DNA of 64,000 nt from Ornithodoros turicata (GCF_037126465.1 NC_088201.1:196114403-196178402); one strand, 5' to 3'. Positions 11,701 through 21,285 are shown, numbered from the stretch's first letter. Made by a program: numbers and translations. Notes: generated from the sequence alone by a model not told the origin.

Positions 11701-12499
11701 TTCGTGATTCGGTGGAAGTTTGACGTTTATGAGAGTCTTTGTTTTTTTCTTCAACATTTCGGGAAGCTCGATCGTGCACCCAATCCGCTTCGGTTTCAAA
11801 CGCGTTAGTTTTAAGTCGACACATTGGACGTCGTTCGAGGTGAAACCAGACCCTTCTCTCGCATAGTTTTCTACGCGTTGCGAGGACTCTGCGATGGCAG
11901 CATTTATCGTGCCTTCGATTTCTTGACGGTTATGAACCACTCTCATGTGAAGGTTCACGTGAAGGAGATGAGAAGTCAACCCGTCGTCTCCGTCCTTAAT
12001 CATGAGCGCTTTCGAGCACAGACAAAATTTGAAAGGCATGGTAATATGCTTCGAGGACGCGCGTGATTACTGGAGCTATGCTCGGTAGATAGAGTCGCAA
12101 ATCGTCGACGTTGTCGTCGTGCGGGGAACAGAGAAGCGTGTACCAAGTAGCCGTTCCGTCAAATGCCTCATCTGTGACAAAGAAAGGAAGGAATCGTCTC
12201 TCCGTGACGGAGGGATGATTCTCTACGACGTGTTCTCTCAATTCAACGATTCTGCGTCCCTGGACAGGCTCAGCTTCGTTTCGAAATTCTGAGCTCGCAT
12301 CTGGTGATTCATCTCTAACCCTACCAGACAGAGGAATGAAATCTGCATACGACTGATCTCCTTCCCACATGAGCAGCTCGTCTGCACTGTCGTGCCCATC
12401 TAGGGGTTCGTCGTCGTCCGTTTCAGGTATTACGAAAGGCGGACTACTGACTCTGTCGTCGTCATCTGAAAGGACGACTGGGCTATTACCGAGATTCTA
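8742..12499 (-). pseudogene. polB: Polinton protein-primed DNA polymerase B (broken)
   Basis: It would copy the element by protein priming. Read from the right: an acidic N-terminal region (12370-12499), then the conserved N-terminal block, a zinc-finger-like YFYCEKC segment, the exonuclease I motif AVLDTES (about 11155), an HNH-like SHHDH region, HNLQYDL, polymerase motif A YLDMNSLYP (about 10040), motif B KTMSNSTFGK (about 9530), motif C YSDTDS (about 9235) and the C-terminal DKRYLVDAVHSFPYG (about 8830). Lesions: frameshifts near 12035, 10347, 9615-9655 and 8950-8970, and in-frame stops at 11008-11010 (TAA), 9902-9904 (TAG) and near 12497 (TAG). Catalytic motifs are present, but the gene cannot be translated whole. 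Confidence 0.95.
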
Positions 12500-12561
12500 T
12501 ATTCTAGCTTCGTGCTCCCTTTCTACGGCCACGAGCATGGCATCGATGGGGTCGTACTGAC

Positions 12562-13713
12562 GGGTGTAGGAAAAAACGGTCCCGGAAAAAACGGTGCCGG
12601 AAGAAAGGGTCCCGGAAAGAAGGGTCCCACTGGCAAAAGGCGGAAAAAAAGGTCCCGCAGGCATGGAATGGTTTTGCCATCGCTTGTGCACAAAAGCACA
12701 TCTTTGGTGTGACAGATGATGCTCCTCAGACAGAGATAGTTATTATGTTTTGTGAATACGGTGTTTTATTTGCTCTTTTTTTTTCTTACTTTGAATTGCC
12801 TAGTTGTAGGACCTGACTACCCCGCTTGACTAAAATTCCTACCCCAAAGTCGGCAATAACTCGATCGGTAGCTGGCTTAGGGTAGTAGCTTCGGTTGGCG
12901 CTTACACTTGACGTCATTCTCTTTTCCGGCTTTGGCCGGAGTTCTTTTTGTCTGTGTAATCTACTCTATCCTAGGCGTGGTCAGAAGGAGGCCTCGAATA
13001 AAAGTATGCGGGTTATACCAGTGGAGTGGGGGTATATGTTTACTGAAAAAAAAATACTAATAATGATAACTACAAGGAAAGGTCAGCCAGGTGCGAAGCC
13101 GGTATACAATAAAAAACTTGTTTCAGCACTAGTTCATAGACTGTTCATGCACGGTATGCACGAATGTACTGAGAGTATTCAGAAGAATGTGCGGGAGAAA
13201 GAAAATAACGGCACCATTTTTTCCATTCCGCCATTCCGGTACCTTTTTTCCTGTCTTACTATAGCAGTGTGACATGTAATTGCCCGCTGTTTTTGTTCTT
13301 CAATAAATCCAAGCGTATTTGTGCACTAATGTCATCTGTCCCGCACCGATCGAGTTACTGTCAACTTTGGGGTAGCAATTTTAATCAAGCGGGGTAGTCA
13401 TATGTTACTACTGCGCAATTCACTACGCAATTTATAATTTGTAATGTATTGAATGTCTAAATAAAGCACTTATCTATCTAAAAATTCAAAGCAAAAAAAG
13501 AAAGAGGAAAATAAAACACCGTGTTCACAAAATATAATACATATATCACTGTCACACCAAAGATGTGCGTTTAAGCGATGGCAAAGCTATATCGCCTGCC
13601 TGCGGGATCATTATTTCCGCCTTGTGCCAGCGGGACTCTTCTTTCCGGGACCCTTTTTTCCGGGACCATTTTTTCCGGGACCGTTTTTACCGGGACCGTT
13701 TTTTCCGGATCCC
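12562..13713. mobile_element. non-autonomous foldback-type DNA transposon, 9-bp TSD
   Basis: CGTACTGAC at 12553-12561 and 13714-13722 flanks a 1152-bp insert with inverted ends of roughly 300 bp. Both ends start GGG and then carry a tandem CCGGAAAAAACGGTC-type 15-mer four or five times, followed by conserved TTTGGTGTGACAG, TTTTGTGAA and CCCCGCTTGA segments. There is no transposase. A 9-bp duplication with long, internally repetitive TIRs fits MULE/Foldback or Merlin relatives; I cannot tell which. It sits upstream of the polymerase coding frame. Confidence 0.88.
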
Positions 13714-13722
13714 CGTACTGAC

Positions 13723-14023
13723 ATACGAGACAGCGCGGCACTGCGGTCAAACAAAATCAGTACGAGATTTCCCCTCACGAAACAATGCTCACTTTTCCCT
13801 TCAGTTATGGAATGCTTGAGATTGATGATGAGAGAGAGGATGGGATGAGTCCCTGTGTGTGTTCAGTGTCATGCGGTGACAGCGGCTATTGGTTCCTGAA
13901 AAACAATGTCATACATAGAATACACTCTCACAGCAGAGACGGTCAACTTACATTTTGGTCCACGAAACGACTCACGTCGTCGATGGATGCCCCTCGTGGG
14001 CTTCCTGTCAATCGTCGTAGAAC
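13723..14023. other. Polinton sequence between two insertions
   Basis: These bases belong to the Polinton (5' region of the polymerase transcription unit on the minus strand). No complete frame is seen. A possible 5' splice site (GAC|GTGAGT, minus, near 13970) suggests a leader intron, which is inference. Confidence 0.35.
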
Positions 14024-15220
14024 CAGGGTGTCGAACCGAACCCGAACCGAAAACCGTACCCGAACCGTTATTTTTGCCGGAACCGAACCCGAACCGAAAT
14101 TTTCATGACACTGTTGAACCCGAACCGGAGCAGAACCGTAAAAAATAATAGCGGTAACCGGTTCGCAACAAAACGGTTCGGACATAAAAGCTGTCAGCAT
14201 AAGAGTTCCTCTCTATCCCCGAACGAAGACACATTCGTATCATCATCACGCGCCTATATCATGGATTTCAGAAATTTTCACCTAGCAGTGAGACGACGAC
14301 GTATAGTAAGTATACTTTCAGCGTCTTTTTAACATGTTGAAGCGCAGTTGTCCTTGTGAGCGCCGCGGCTAGCGCCCCACGCACGTGGTGCGGCATCTAC
14401 TCTTCAGAGACGAGCTGCCACGCGGACGAAGGAAACAGGAATAGAGTAGGCCAGTTATGTAGCTCTACAGGACGAATATGCGTTCAAATAAGCGCCCAAG
14501 ATTTCCCTTTACACGTGAGCAGTACAAATTAAACAAGTCAGAAACATGAGAAGTGGAGATGGAGCGTACGCAGAACGGTGCCTGTTTGATTGGTCGTGGC
14601 TTGAAAAGTAAATGTAGTTCTGCTTATTGGTAGTGCAGTTGTGTCGTGACATATTGCCTTTGTGTTGTGGATTAACTAGTACACTGCTGTGAGCTCGGAC
14701 AGAGTAAGGCTGGCAGGCTTATTTTCGACATGCTTCAGTACGGTTTCAGATCGATTCACGTTGCGAAGGCAGTATGCTGGCTAGTACTGTCGTCTATATT
14801 ACGCTGTCCATCTTAGTAGGCTCCCTTTAAGTGTATCTTGCTGGCACTGTGCGTGTGAAAAGAGAGATTTTGGGAACAGAAAGTAGCAGGACTACACCAC
14901 TTTAACAGCGTGGACTCTATTTGCAATAAGTGTTCATCCATTCCTCATTTCTCTCGCTAAAGGGCTACCTCACCGCTAGAGACGTCAATGCAGACAACAG
15001 CAGTAAGCTATTAGCCACGCATTTCCTGATAAAAGCAGTTTTATGGAACATATAAAACGGAAGCGTTGAACCGGTTCGCGAACCGGTTCGGGGCTGCGAA
15101 CCGGTTTGCGAACCGGTTCGATTCTTGGTGTGGCCGAACCGGAACTGAACCGGAACGAAATCAAAACAACACGAACCCGAACCCGAACCGAACCCGTATT
15201 TTTTGCGGTTCGACACCCTG
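14024..15220. mobile_element. non-autonomous hAT transposon, 8-bp TSD
   Basis: The ends are CAGGGTGTCGAACCG and its exact complement, flanked by CGTAGAAC at 14016-14023 and 15221-15228. The 8-bp duplication and CAGGG terminus are diagnostic of hAT. Subterminal regions (14030-14170 and 15068-15214) are packed with GAACCG/CGGTTC repeats, likely transposase binding sites. No transposase frame is present in the 1197 bp. Confidence 0.92.
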
Positions 15221-15228
15221 CGTAGAAC

Positions 15229-15250
15229 CAGCGCACCTTTTATAGTCGCT
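15229..15250 (-). promoter_or_regulatory. minus-strand TATA box, candidate polymerase promoter
   Basis: The minus strand reads GCGACTATAAAAGGTGC across 15229-15245. It points toward the polymerase, and the hAT inserted about 15 bp downstream of it, probably between TATA and the start of transcription. That would have cut the promoter off from the gene. Confidence 0.4.
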
Positions 15251-15404
15251 ACACCGCTCTCCTCCTCCTCGCATTGCGACGGTATCGTCTGTACTTTGAC
15301 CTCCCCGCCTTCCGTCTTTCGCGCCTTTTTGCGATGTCGCATATGGCAATGATACCATCGACGTTGAATAAAACATTACACAATTTCTAGCTAGCACTCT
15401 GGGC

Positions 15405-15500
15405 CGACTTGTATACGACGACGAGTAGACCCAGTGTGGGGTTCGAACCCAGGATCCTTCTACACTGGGCGCGACACACTAACCACCACTCTAATTCGTA
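15405..15500 (-). repeat. tRNA-like repeat
   Basis: The minus strand shows an A-box-like GTGGTTAGTGTG and the B box GGTTCGAACCC in tRNA spacing, with CCAGTGTAGAAGG and CACTGGG around. The arms do not make a full cloverleaf, so I call it a SINE-type or degenerate tRNA-like sequence. Confidence 0.5.
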
Positions 15501-15539
15501 CTGCGTGACGTTTTTCGTATTACGGGGTTCGTGTCTACA

Positions 15540-15750
15540 CGTCACAACATGTTCAAACATGTCCAAACATGTTCAGACATGTTCAGTGACGTCACAACAT
15601 GTTCAAACACGTCCAAGCATGTTCAGACACGTTCAATGACGTCATAGGGAGTGAGAGAGGAACGAGTGTGTCCAGGGGCGACTTCGACACTTCGCCGCCC
15701 GTGTCTGAACACGTCCAAACATGTTCAAACACGTTCAATGACGTCATAGA
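15540..15750 (+). promoter_or_regulatory. cluster of p53-type decamers and TGACGTCA palindromes
   Basis: Five perfect RRRCWWGYYY decamers (AAACATGTCC, AAACATGTTC twice, AGACATGTTC, AAGCATGTTC) and about six with one mismatch are packed at roughly 11-bp spacing, interleaved with TGACGTCA at 15587, 15637 and 15739. The TATA box at 15772 follows within 30 bp. This is what a p53/p63-family and CREB/ATF responsive promoter would look like; binding is inference. Confidence 0.5.
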
Positions 15751-15771
15751 GAGTGAGAGGCAAAGCTTTAC

Positions 15772-15778
15772 TATAAAT
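15772..15778 (+). promoter_or_regulatory. TATA box of the CGGLWS locus
   Basis: TATAAAT lies 44 bp upstream of the first ATG (15816) of the spliced gene, so transcription would start near 15800. Confidence 0.6.
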
Positions 15779-15815
15779 GACGAAGCGAACGTTCGATCGT
15801 CATTCTAGTGCCATC

Positions 15816-16195
15816 ATGATCAGCTTGGTAGATCCTCGTAAGTAATACCCATGACGTCATCATCGTCGAAATGTTTGAAGAGTTTCGTTTCCAGTGTACA
15901 ACAGTTTTGCTGCGCGTGAAGTCGGTTTTTTCCCGCCTCACATATTTCGGGAGATTGGCAGCGCCCATTTCTTCTGCACCAATTGCGGTGGATTGTGGTC
16001 CAAAGGTATGCTTCCTCGTTATTTTTAATACGTTCTATAATCGTTCACATTTTTTCAGAGCAAAAGCATTGGACGGACCGATTGATTCGCCCGTTTCTCG
16101 GCTGTCGGACGGTACCGTTCGACGTACGTTGCGAAGGACTTCGACTATTGAAGGAAGATGGAGAAGATGGACCATCAGTGTCACTCTGTGACTGA
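15816..16195 (+). CDS. Polinton spliced small protein A with CGGLWS motif, 89 aa
   Basis: My model has three exons: 15816-15837 (ends before GTAAGT), 15895-16005 (after TTTCCAG, before GTATG) and 16059-16195 (after TTTTTTCAG). Phases agree (1, 1) and the frame is open to TGA at 16193. The product has CTNCGGLWSK, then HWTDRLIRPFLGC, and an acidic tail with KEDGEDG. The paired cysteines suggest metal binding. The motif recurs in the next gene, so the two are related. I know no named family that fits. Confidence 0.65.
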
Positions 16196-16469
16196 AGAAG
16201 ATTGTACGTGTGTGTGTGTTTGAGATATAAAAACACGCGTTTCTCACGCTCCTTTCGTTGCAGATTACGAATGGCTACTGACGGGAGATCTACCTCTGGT
16301 CTTAACCTTCAAACCTCCTCCGAAGACCTTCTTTTTGCGAATCGGCGATCAACTGACTACCTGTCGCTGCGGTGGACTCTGGTCGAGAAACCCCAGCCAT
16401 TGGTTAGACTCGAGCCTTCGTCCGTATTTGGGCTGCCTTCCCGGCTACAAAACCAAAGCTGGAGCCTAA
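16158..16469 (+). CDS. Polinton spliced small protein B with CGGLWS motif, 83 aa
   Basis: Exon 1 is 16158-16203, the intron (60 bp) 16204-16263 runs GTACGT to TTGCAG, and exon 2 ends at TAA 16467-16469. Its ATG lies inside the last exon of protein A in another frame, so one transcript could carry both. The product has YEWLLTGDLP, a proline-rich FKPPPK segment, then CRCGGLWS, HWLDSSLRPYLGC. Exon 2 is also phase-compatible with exon 2 of protein A, which would give a fusion with two copies of the motif. A polyadenylation signal follows (AATAAA near 16485). Confidence 0.6.
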
Positions 16470-16523
16470 TTCATGTGTAAGGAGAAATAAAAAAAGGTTG
16501 CCTACTCTCATTCCGTCTCAGTC

Positions 16524-16916
16524 ATGACGCCCGAGCAGAGGTTCGCAACCTTTGTGCAAACGCGAATGTATCGGGACTTGCTGCGATTACGCGATTATAT
16601 TCCCGGCGATAGCTGTGAGGGAGACTTTCGCTTGATTCTCAAGACGATACCCTTACGTCTGTTCACCGTCAGTGGGAAGATTGCAAAAAAAATGAAGCGT
16701 TTCGTAGATTACAAGCTCGAGCTGTTGGAAAAGTATAGACGAGGAGAGACAGTCGACCTGTGTCTCATCAACGCGGGTTTCAACCGACCTATCGTCCGTC
16801 GCTACTGGCTTCTCCACACATCCCTCGACGTCACGGTGCAGACCGGCGACGACGGTGAGCGTCGGGTCAGCACGTTGGAAGATCGTCTCGCAAGCGTCTT
16901 GTGTATGTCGTGAATA
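16524..16916 (+). CDS. Polinton hypothetical protein, 129 aa
   Basis: An intact frame from the ATG at 16524. The product looks helical and basic in its middle (GKIAKKMKRFVDYKLELLEKYRRGE) and I do not recognise it. It follows the CGGLWS locus and is convergent with the protease. AATAAA directly after the stop (16913-16918) serves as a likely poly(A) signal. Confidence 0.65.
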
Positions 16917-16928
16917 AATAGACCATTT

Positions 16929-17369
16929 TTACGAAACGAGTTCGCTCACGAGGAGACGTTTTATTGTTTCGTCATTCTCTTCAAGGTTACAGGAAAACAT
17001 GGATACACAATTTTTCAAGCTGTAGCGTTTCGACATGCGCGTGGCTACGTAGATACAAAAAAGCCCGCAGTAAGGCGAAAAAGGCGATTGAATACACGTG
17101 TCGTTATACTCGTTCACTGCAGGTAAAGTCCTTCGAAGGTTTGCTTCGATGGGGGGAAGTCCGTAGCTGTCGAAAAACACGGCAGACCCGTCGTAGTTTT
17201 TCAAGTAGAGCACCCAGTGCTGTCCGCGCTTTCTTCGCTCTGCCGTATTGATGATTAAATAGCCGGGCTTGCGTAAAACGAAGGCTTCGTCGGTAGCGCA
17301 AATGCCTCTCAGCATTGAGGAAGTGAGTGGGTTCAGGGACACGAGTTCCAAGATGTCGCTCTCGTACAT
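16929..17369 (-). CDS. pro: adenain-type cysteine protease (peptidase C5-like)
   Basis: This maturation protease of 146 aa would trim capsid proteins. The triad is visible: His51 in GQHWVLY, Asp67 in VFFDSYGLPP and Cys101 in SPYCGLFCIY, in the order and spacing of adenovirus protease and other Polinton proteases. The frame is intact. It begins 6 bp after the major capsid stop, so the two are probably made from one transcript. The C-terminal NDETIKRLL segment is also family-typical. Confidence 0.93.
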   Translation of the reverse strand: MYESDILELVSLNPLTSSMLRGICATDEAFVLRKPGYLIINTAERRKRGQHWVLYLKNYDGSAVFFDSYGLPPIEANLRRTLPAVNEYNDTCIQSPFSPYCGLFCIYVATRMSKRYSLKNCVSMFSCNLEENDETIKRLLVSELVS

Positions 17370-17375
17370 CTTCTC

Positions 17376-18665
17376 TTATGGGAAGGTGACCGTACAGTCC
17401 TTGTCGATGCACATGAGCTTGGGACACTCGGAAATCAAGAGGACGGTGACCGCGTGTGGAAGGGCTTTAGCGAAGCGTAATTGCAGGCGAACGTTTCCTT
17501 TTCGCCACTCGTTCAAATGCGAAGGAGAAGAACACTTGTCCACGTCCAAGTTGAAGTAGAGAAGGAACCCGTTCGTTTTAAATCGCTCGTAGCTATACTT
17601 GAAATGTTTCTCTCCCAGTTCTTGCAAGAAGTTAAAGTAGGGAATTTTGACGAGGTCGTTCTGAAAGTCGTACTCGGCTCGCACTTGCTGGCCGTCCACG
17701 GAGAGCATCGAATGAGACAGGTCGTAATGACAGAATTTGTAGGGGTTTGATTGGATGTCGCCGAGAAAGTCGGACGTGGCGAGCAGGGCGACGCATAATT
17801 TGGAAGGCACCCTTTCGGGGTAAACGTTTTCAAAGTGAGCGTCCAAGCTCCCGGCACTCAAGCTCCGCACGTTGGTTTCCAATCCGCGTAATACGTAGAT
17901 GGCCGGTGTGGTCTGAAGCCGCTGCTCGTATTTCAAAAACAGGGAAGGTGTCATCGTCACCTTTTTCAAGTGTAACGTCATTTCTTTAATGTCCACCTCA
18001 TAATTGTACGTTTTCTTGTCTTTGGGGACCGATACGAGTTTAAATTCGTCGTTGTTTAATAGGAAAACGACACGAATTTCGACGGCAGGTACCATCAGGC
18101 GCGACTGTTGAAACAGGTCGGTATTGATCTGTCCGACCAGGTTAAAGTATTTTCCACCCTTTGTCGCTTCGTAACTTTGTTTCGGACCGCGAGACGAGAC
18201 GTCGTAATCGTCCTGTAAATGTTCGTCGTCATCGACCTAGAGTCCAGCCGCGTGCACTGTTTCTTGAGCCATGGGCGTGGAATGAAGCACGACGTCCAAA
18301 ATACTCCTGTAGGCGTATAACTCGTTGGAACTGACGAGCTTGTTGTTCGCATAAACGGTGACCATCTTAAACATGCCGCTCAACAGGTGGTTTATTGGGA
18401 AAACGACATCTTTCTCGTCCATTTCTTCCCCGTCTTCGCGAACAATGCGCACGGTCAAAGACACGAAACTGCCGTACAGATCCAAGTGTGCCCTTTGCAA
18501 ATTTTGAATAGAAAATTCGATCACGGAATTATTTACTCCGTTGACAGGATAAAAGAGTTGGCACGAAGTATCTTCCACGCCATATTGAATGGAAGGGGGT
18601 TCGAATATCATCACATCACTCGTTAGACAGATCGGCGTCTGTATTTTTCCTTTCGTTGACGTCAT
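17376..18665 (-). pseudogene. mcp: Polinton major capsid protein (double jelly roll), one amber codon
   Basis: The frame is open for 429 codons except for TAG at 18237-18239 (codon 143). The N-terminal half has YPVNGVNNSVIEFSI, PINHLLSGMFKMVTVYANNKLV, and the second half GGKYFNLVGQINTDLF, FLLNNDEFKLV and GEKHFKYSYERFKTNG; this is the Polinton/adintovirus major capsid pattern. It would form the hexons of the particle. Apart from the single stop it is undamaged, so the mutation may be recent or suppressed by readthrough. The start codon overlaps TGACGTCA. Confidence 0.88.
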
Positions 18666-18695
18666 GACGGAGCGCGCGCAGCGGATGTGTGACCT

Positions 18696-18959
18696 TCACG
18701 GCGTACCAAAGATATCTGCAGGTGCGTCGTGTGTCGGCGCCTTTTGTTGTCGTTTCCGGCGTTTCTTCCCATTGTTGTTTCCAGAGCCCTCCATGGAACC
18801 CAGCACGTCTCTCCCCGTTGCTATGGCCGTCTTTTTTACTGCGCGCGATATTCCTTCGCCATCGGCCAAATTCCGCGCCAAGCGCTTCAACGTTCTCTTG
18901 CCGATCGGTTTTATTTGCTGCCAGATGGGAACGATAAACTTGGATATGTTGCTCAACAC
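18696..18959 (-). CDS. small basic structural protein (pVI-like)
   Basis: 87 aa, starting with a hydrophobic/amphipathic segment (NISKFIVPIWQQIKPIGKRTLKRLARNL), a middle like other short Polinton virion proteins (GISRAVKKTAIATGRDVLG), and a basic tail (GKKRRKRQQK) ending ADIFGTP. Its place between minor and major capsid genes and its tail resemble Polinton and adintovirus proteins compared with adenovirus protein VI. Function (membrane lysis or DNA contact) is inferred. Confidence 0.65.
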   Translation of the reverse strand: MLSNISKFIVPIWQQIKPIGKRTLKRLARNLADGEGISRAVKKTAIATGRDVLGSMEGSGNNNGKKRRKRQQKAPTHDAPADIFGTP

Positions 18960-19013
18960 ACCGCCCCTCGTTGGAAAAGGGGTCCCGTGTACACGGGAAT
19001 TATTTTGGGGGAA

Positions 19014-20257
19014 TTACGGTACATATTTGAAATGCAACGTTAGATTGGTTCTGCCTTTGGACCGCAACGGCAAACGTCTTCCCGTTTCGTCCGCGAGAAC
19101 GATCGTCACGGAGAGAATTTCGAATTGAGACAGGTTAAAATACTGGATGTTATCTAACGTGTAGGTGACGACGTTCTTGTCTTTCTCGTAATAAAAGGGT
19201 AGTATTTTTAATATCGGTTTTTTCCCGCTCCCCATGTACGTGGGTTCCACGATATCCATGTAGGCGATTATGTTGTGAAACGAGGGTTCCAGGGGTACCT
19301 CGACGGAGCTCGTGGCATCCTCCCCCGTGAACACGGTACGCGATTCGAAGCCCAAAAGCACGGCCAGGTACTCGGAAAGTCTTAGGGTGGAGGTACCCTC
19401 GGAAAGCCGAATTTTACATTTCTGTTCGGTTCCGTCGAAGCTGAAGCGCGCGCGTTCGCCTACGCGCTGGTTAATCGCATCCAGAAGTGCTTGCGGCGAT
19501 CGCAAGATCGAGGAATTTTCGTCGCATTTTTGAAAGAAAATTGGTGCGCTACGGGGAGAGAGACGCGTAGCGTTTCTCTGTGGTCCTCGACGGGTGTGAG
19601 ATGTAGCAGCTTGACAAAGGGTTCCGGTACGTACAGCCCTTTCGGCGTTTTCAGAGAGTAGACGTTATCTGCGAATTCTAGCGAGGCGTCCAGCTTGTGC
19701 GTCTGGAAATACTTGTTGAGTGTGTTCCGTAGGGACGTGGTTTCCGAATTCAGAGTGACATCGCCGAAAGCGACGGGTGCGGCGTGCTCCAATAAGATGG
19801 AGGTGGCTTCGCGTTCGCTCAATTTGGGAGGTTTCACCGCACGACCTGCTTCGCGGGACGATAGCGAGGCGTTGAGCGCCTGTGCGAGCTGAGGGTCCAA
19901 TTCCACGGCTTTCACGTCCACGGGTAAGACGAAGTCGTATCGCGATTTATTGTACGCGAAAGAAACGTTAAATTCTGAAAGGGCTTTTCCCAAATCCCTC
20001 TCGAGATCCGAGTTGACACGAAAAGTTCTCCCGGCTTCGACCGTGTCCTCGAAAGAAACCTCGATTTTCGCATCTTGCCTTTCGTACCCGATATTTAAAA
20101 AATCGTTACTTATGCTGAGATCCATCAGACCGACTTTATACCGATTCGAGAGCTGAAGCGGACTATCGAAAGCTACCGTGAAGGCGTTGAGTTTATTCGA
20201 GGGAAACTTATCTATGCTGGCGTTCGAGAGCAGGTGGACGTAGATGTCTGACGTCAT
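19014..20257 (-). pseudogene. mcp2: penton-like minor capsid protein, frameshifted
   Basis: The start MTSDIYVHLLSN at 20257, then NAFTVAFDSPLQL and YKVGLMDLSISNDF, match the N-terminal pattern of Polinton penton-type proteins. The C-terminal half (19014-19505 frame) has IIAYMDIVEP, then ETGRRLPL and LTLHFKYVP, the usual C terminus. The halves are in different frames; the break lies in a T/A-rich run at about 19529-19545 and looks like a one-base indel. The ATG overlaps the integrase stop as ATGA. It would occupy capsid vertices. The gene symbol is a placeholder. Confidence 0.85.
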
Positions 20258-21285
20258 TTCCCAATCTTGACCACGTCGCTGCTCGGAACCCAACTGTCGT
20301 GTTCTTTGTCGTAACCAAACCAGCGAACCAAGGAGAAGCTCTGACCGTTCACTTGCTTCTTTCTCAGCACTTTCGTTACTAGCCAAGGCTGATTGGCGTC
20401 TCGGGTTACGACGAGTACCTCCTCCGGGTAGAAAGATCCGTCCACTTCCTTACCCCGGTAATCTTCCAGGTGTACGACGGGAGGGGAGGTGTCTCTCAGG
20501 CGGGAGACGGTGGAAATCTGAGGCGACCAACTCCCTTCCGAGCTCTTATGAAAACCTTTGCTGTGTAGTAGGACCCTCACTTTATCCCCCACTTTGAGCT
20601 TCTTTTTCACGGAGGGTACGATGGGCTTCCCATTTATCTTATTGAACAGCTCCAGTTCGTTTTCGGGCGTGACTTCGGACGGGCTGATGCCCAAAGACCT
20701 GTGTTTGGTGTTGTTGTAGTCGCGCACGATCTTGGGAAGCGCGGAAACGAAGTGGTATTTTCCCGTTACTCTAAAATAACGGAATATTCTGTCGCGTAAA
20801 GTGCTTATGACGGGTTCTGCCTGCGATGCTTTGATTACTGGAGAGAAGGTAGAATACATGTGTACCTTCTTTCGTGAGAGATACTCCTTGACGGTCTTGT
20901 TGTAGAATTCCCCTCCTCTGTCGCAAAAGATGCGTGTAGGTACGTTACCTCCCCGAAAAAGTCTTATCATGGCCCTTTTCATTTCGGCTGGGCGCTTCGT
21001 CTTTAGCGGAAGGGTGCGCAAAAAGCGGGAGAGGGAATCGATTGCCACGAGAATGTAGCAATAGCCACCGTTGAATCTCTTGTATTTTGAAAAGTCGGCG
21101 AGGTCCATTTGCCACACGTCGTTGATCTTGAGTGCGATGATGCGTCTCCTATTAAACTTTCTTCTGACCGGATGGTGGAGCGTGTAGGCATCCAGCTTTC
21201 TGAGAATGGCGAGAGCCTTCTTTTTGCTCAAGTGATGTGCTTTTCTATAGCGTTCCACACCCCCCAAACCACCCTCTGGTTTCTT
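20254..21285 (-). CDS. int: Polinton integrase with chromodomain
   Basis: RVE-type integrase. Residues counted from the TTG at 21267: an N-terminal GGVERYRKAHHL / DAYTLHHPVRRKF segment, catalytic Asp55 (WQMDLADF), Asp116 (FCDRGGEF) and Glu151 (KASQAEPV), a DD35E triad, and a C-terminal chromodomain (about 292-337; SLVRWFGYDKEHDSWVP). No in-frame ATG exists: the open frame begins after TGA at 21286-21288, 4 bp inside the TIR boundary, next to a G run where a base may have been gained. So the very N terminus is missing, uses a non-AUG start, or comes from an upstream exon. Confidence 0.93.
   Translation of the reverse strand, partial: KKPEGGLGGVERYRKAHHLSKKKALAILRKLDAYTLHHPVRRKFNRRRIIALKINDVWQMDLADFSKYKRFNGGYCYILVAIDSLSRFLRTLPLKTKRPAEMKRAMIRLFRGGNVPTRIFCDRGGEFYNKTVKEYLSRKKVHMYSTFSPVIKASQAEPVISTLRDRIFRYFRVTGKYHFVSALPKIVRDYNNTKHRSLGISPSEVTPENELELFNKINGKPIVPSVKKKLKVGDKVRVLLHSKGFHKSSEGSWSPQISTVSRLRDTSPPVVHLEDYRGKEVDGSFYPEEVLVVTRDANQPWLVTKVLRKKQVNGQSFSLVRWFGYDKEHDSWVPSSDVVKIGK

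Noticed and set aside
11134..11808. 224-codon plus frame opposite the polymerase N-terminal region
   Set aside because: Antisense shadow of a real coding region.
12895..13272. 125-codon frame inside the 9-bp-TSD transposon
   Set aside because: No transposase or other domain and no relative; probably chance.
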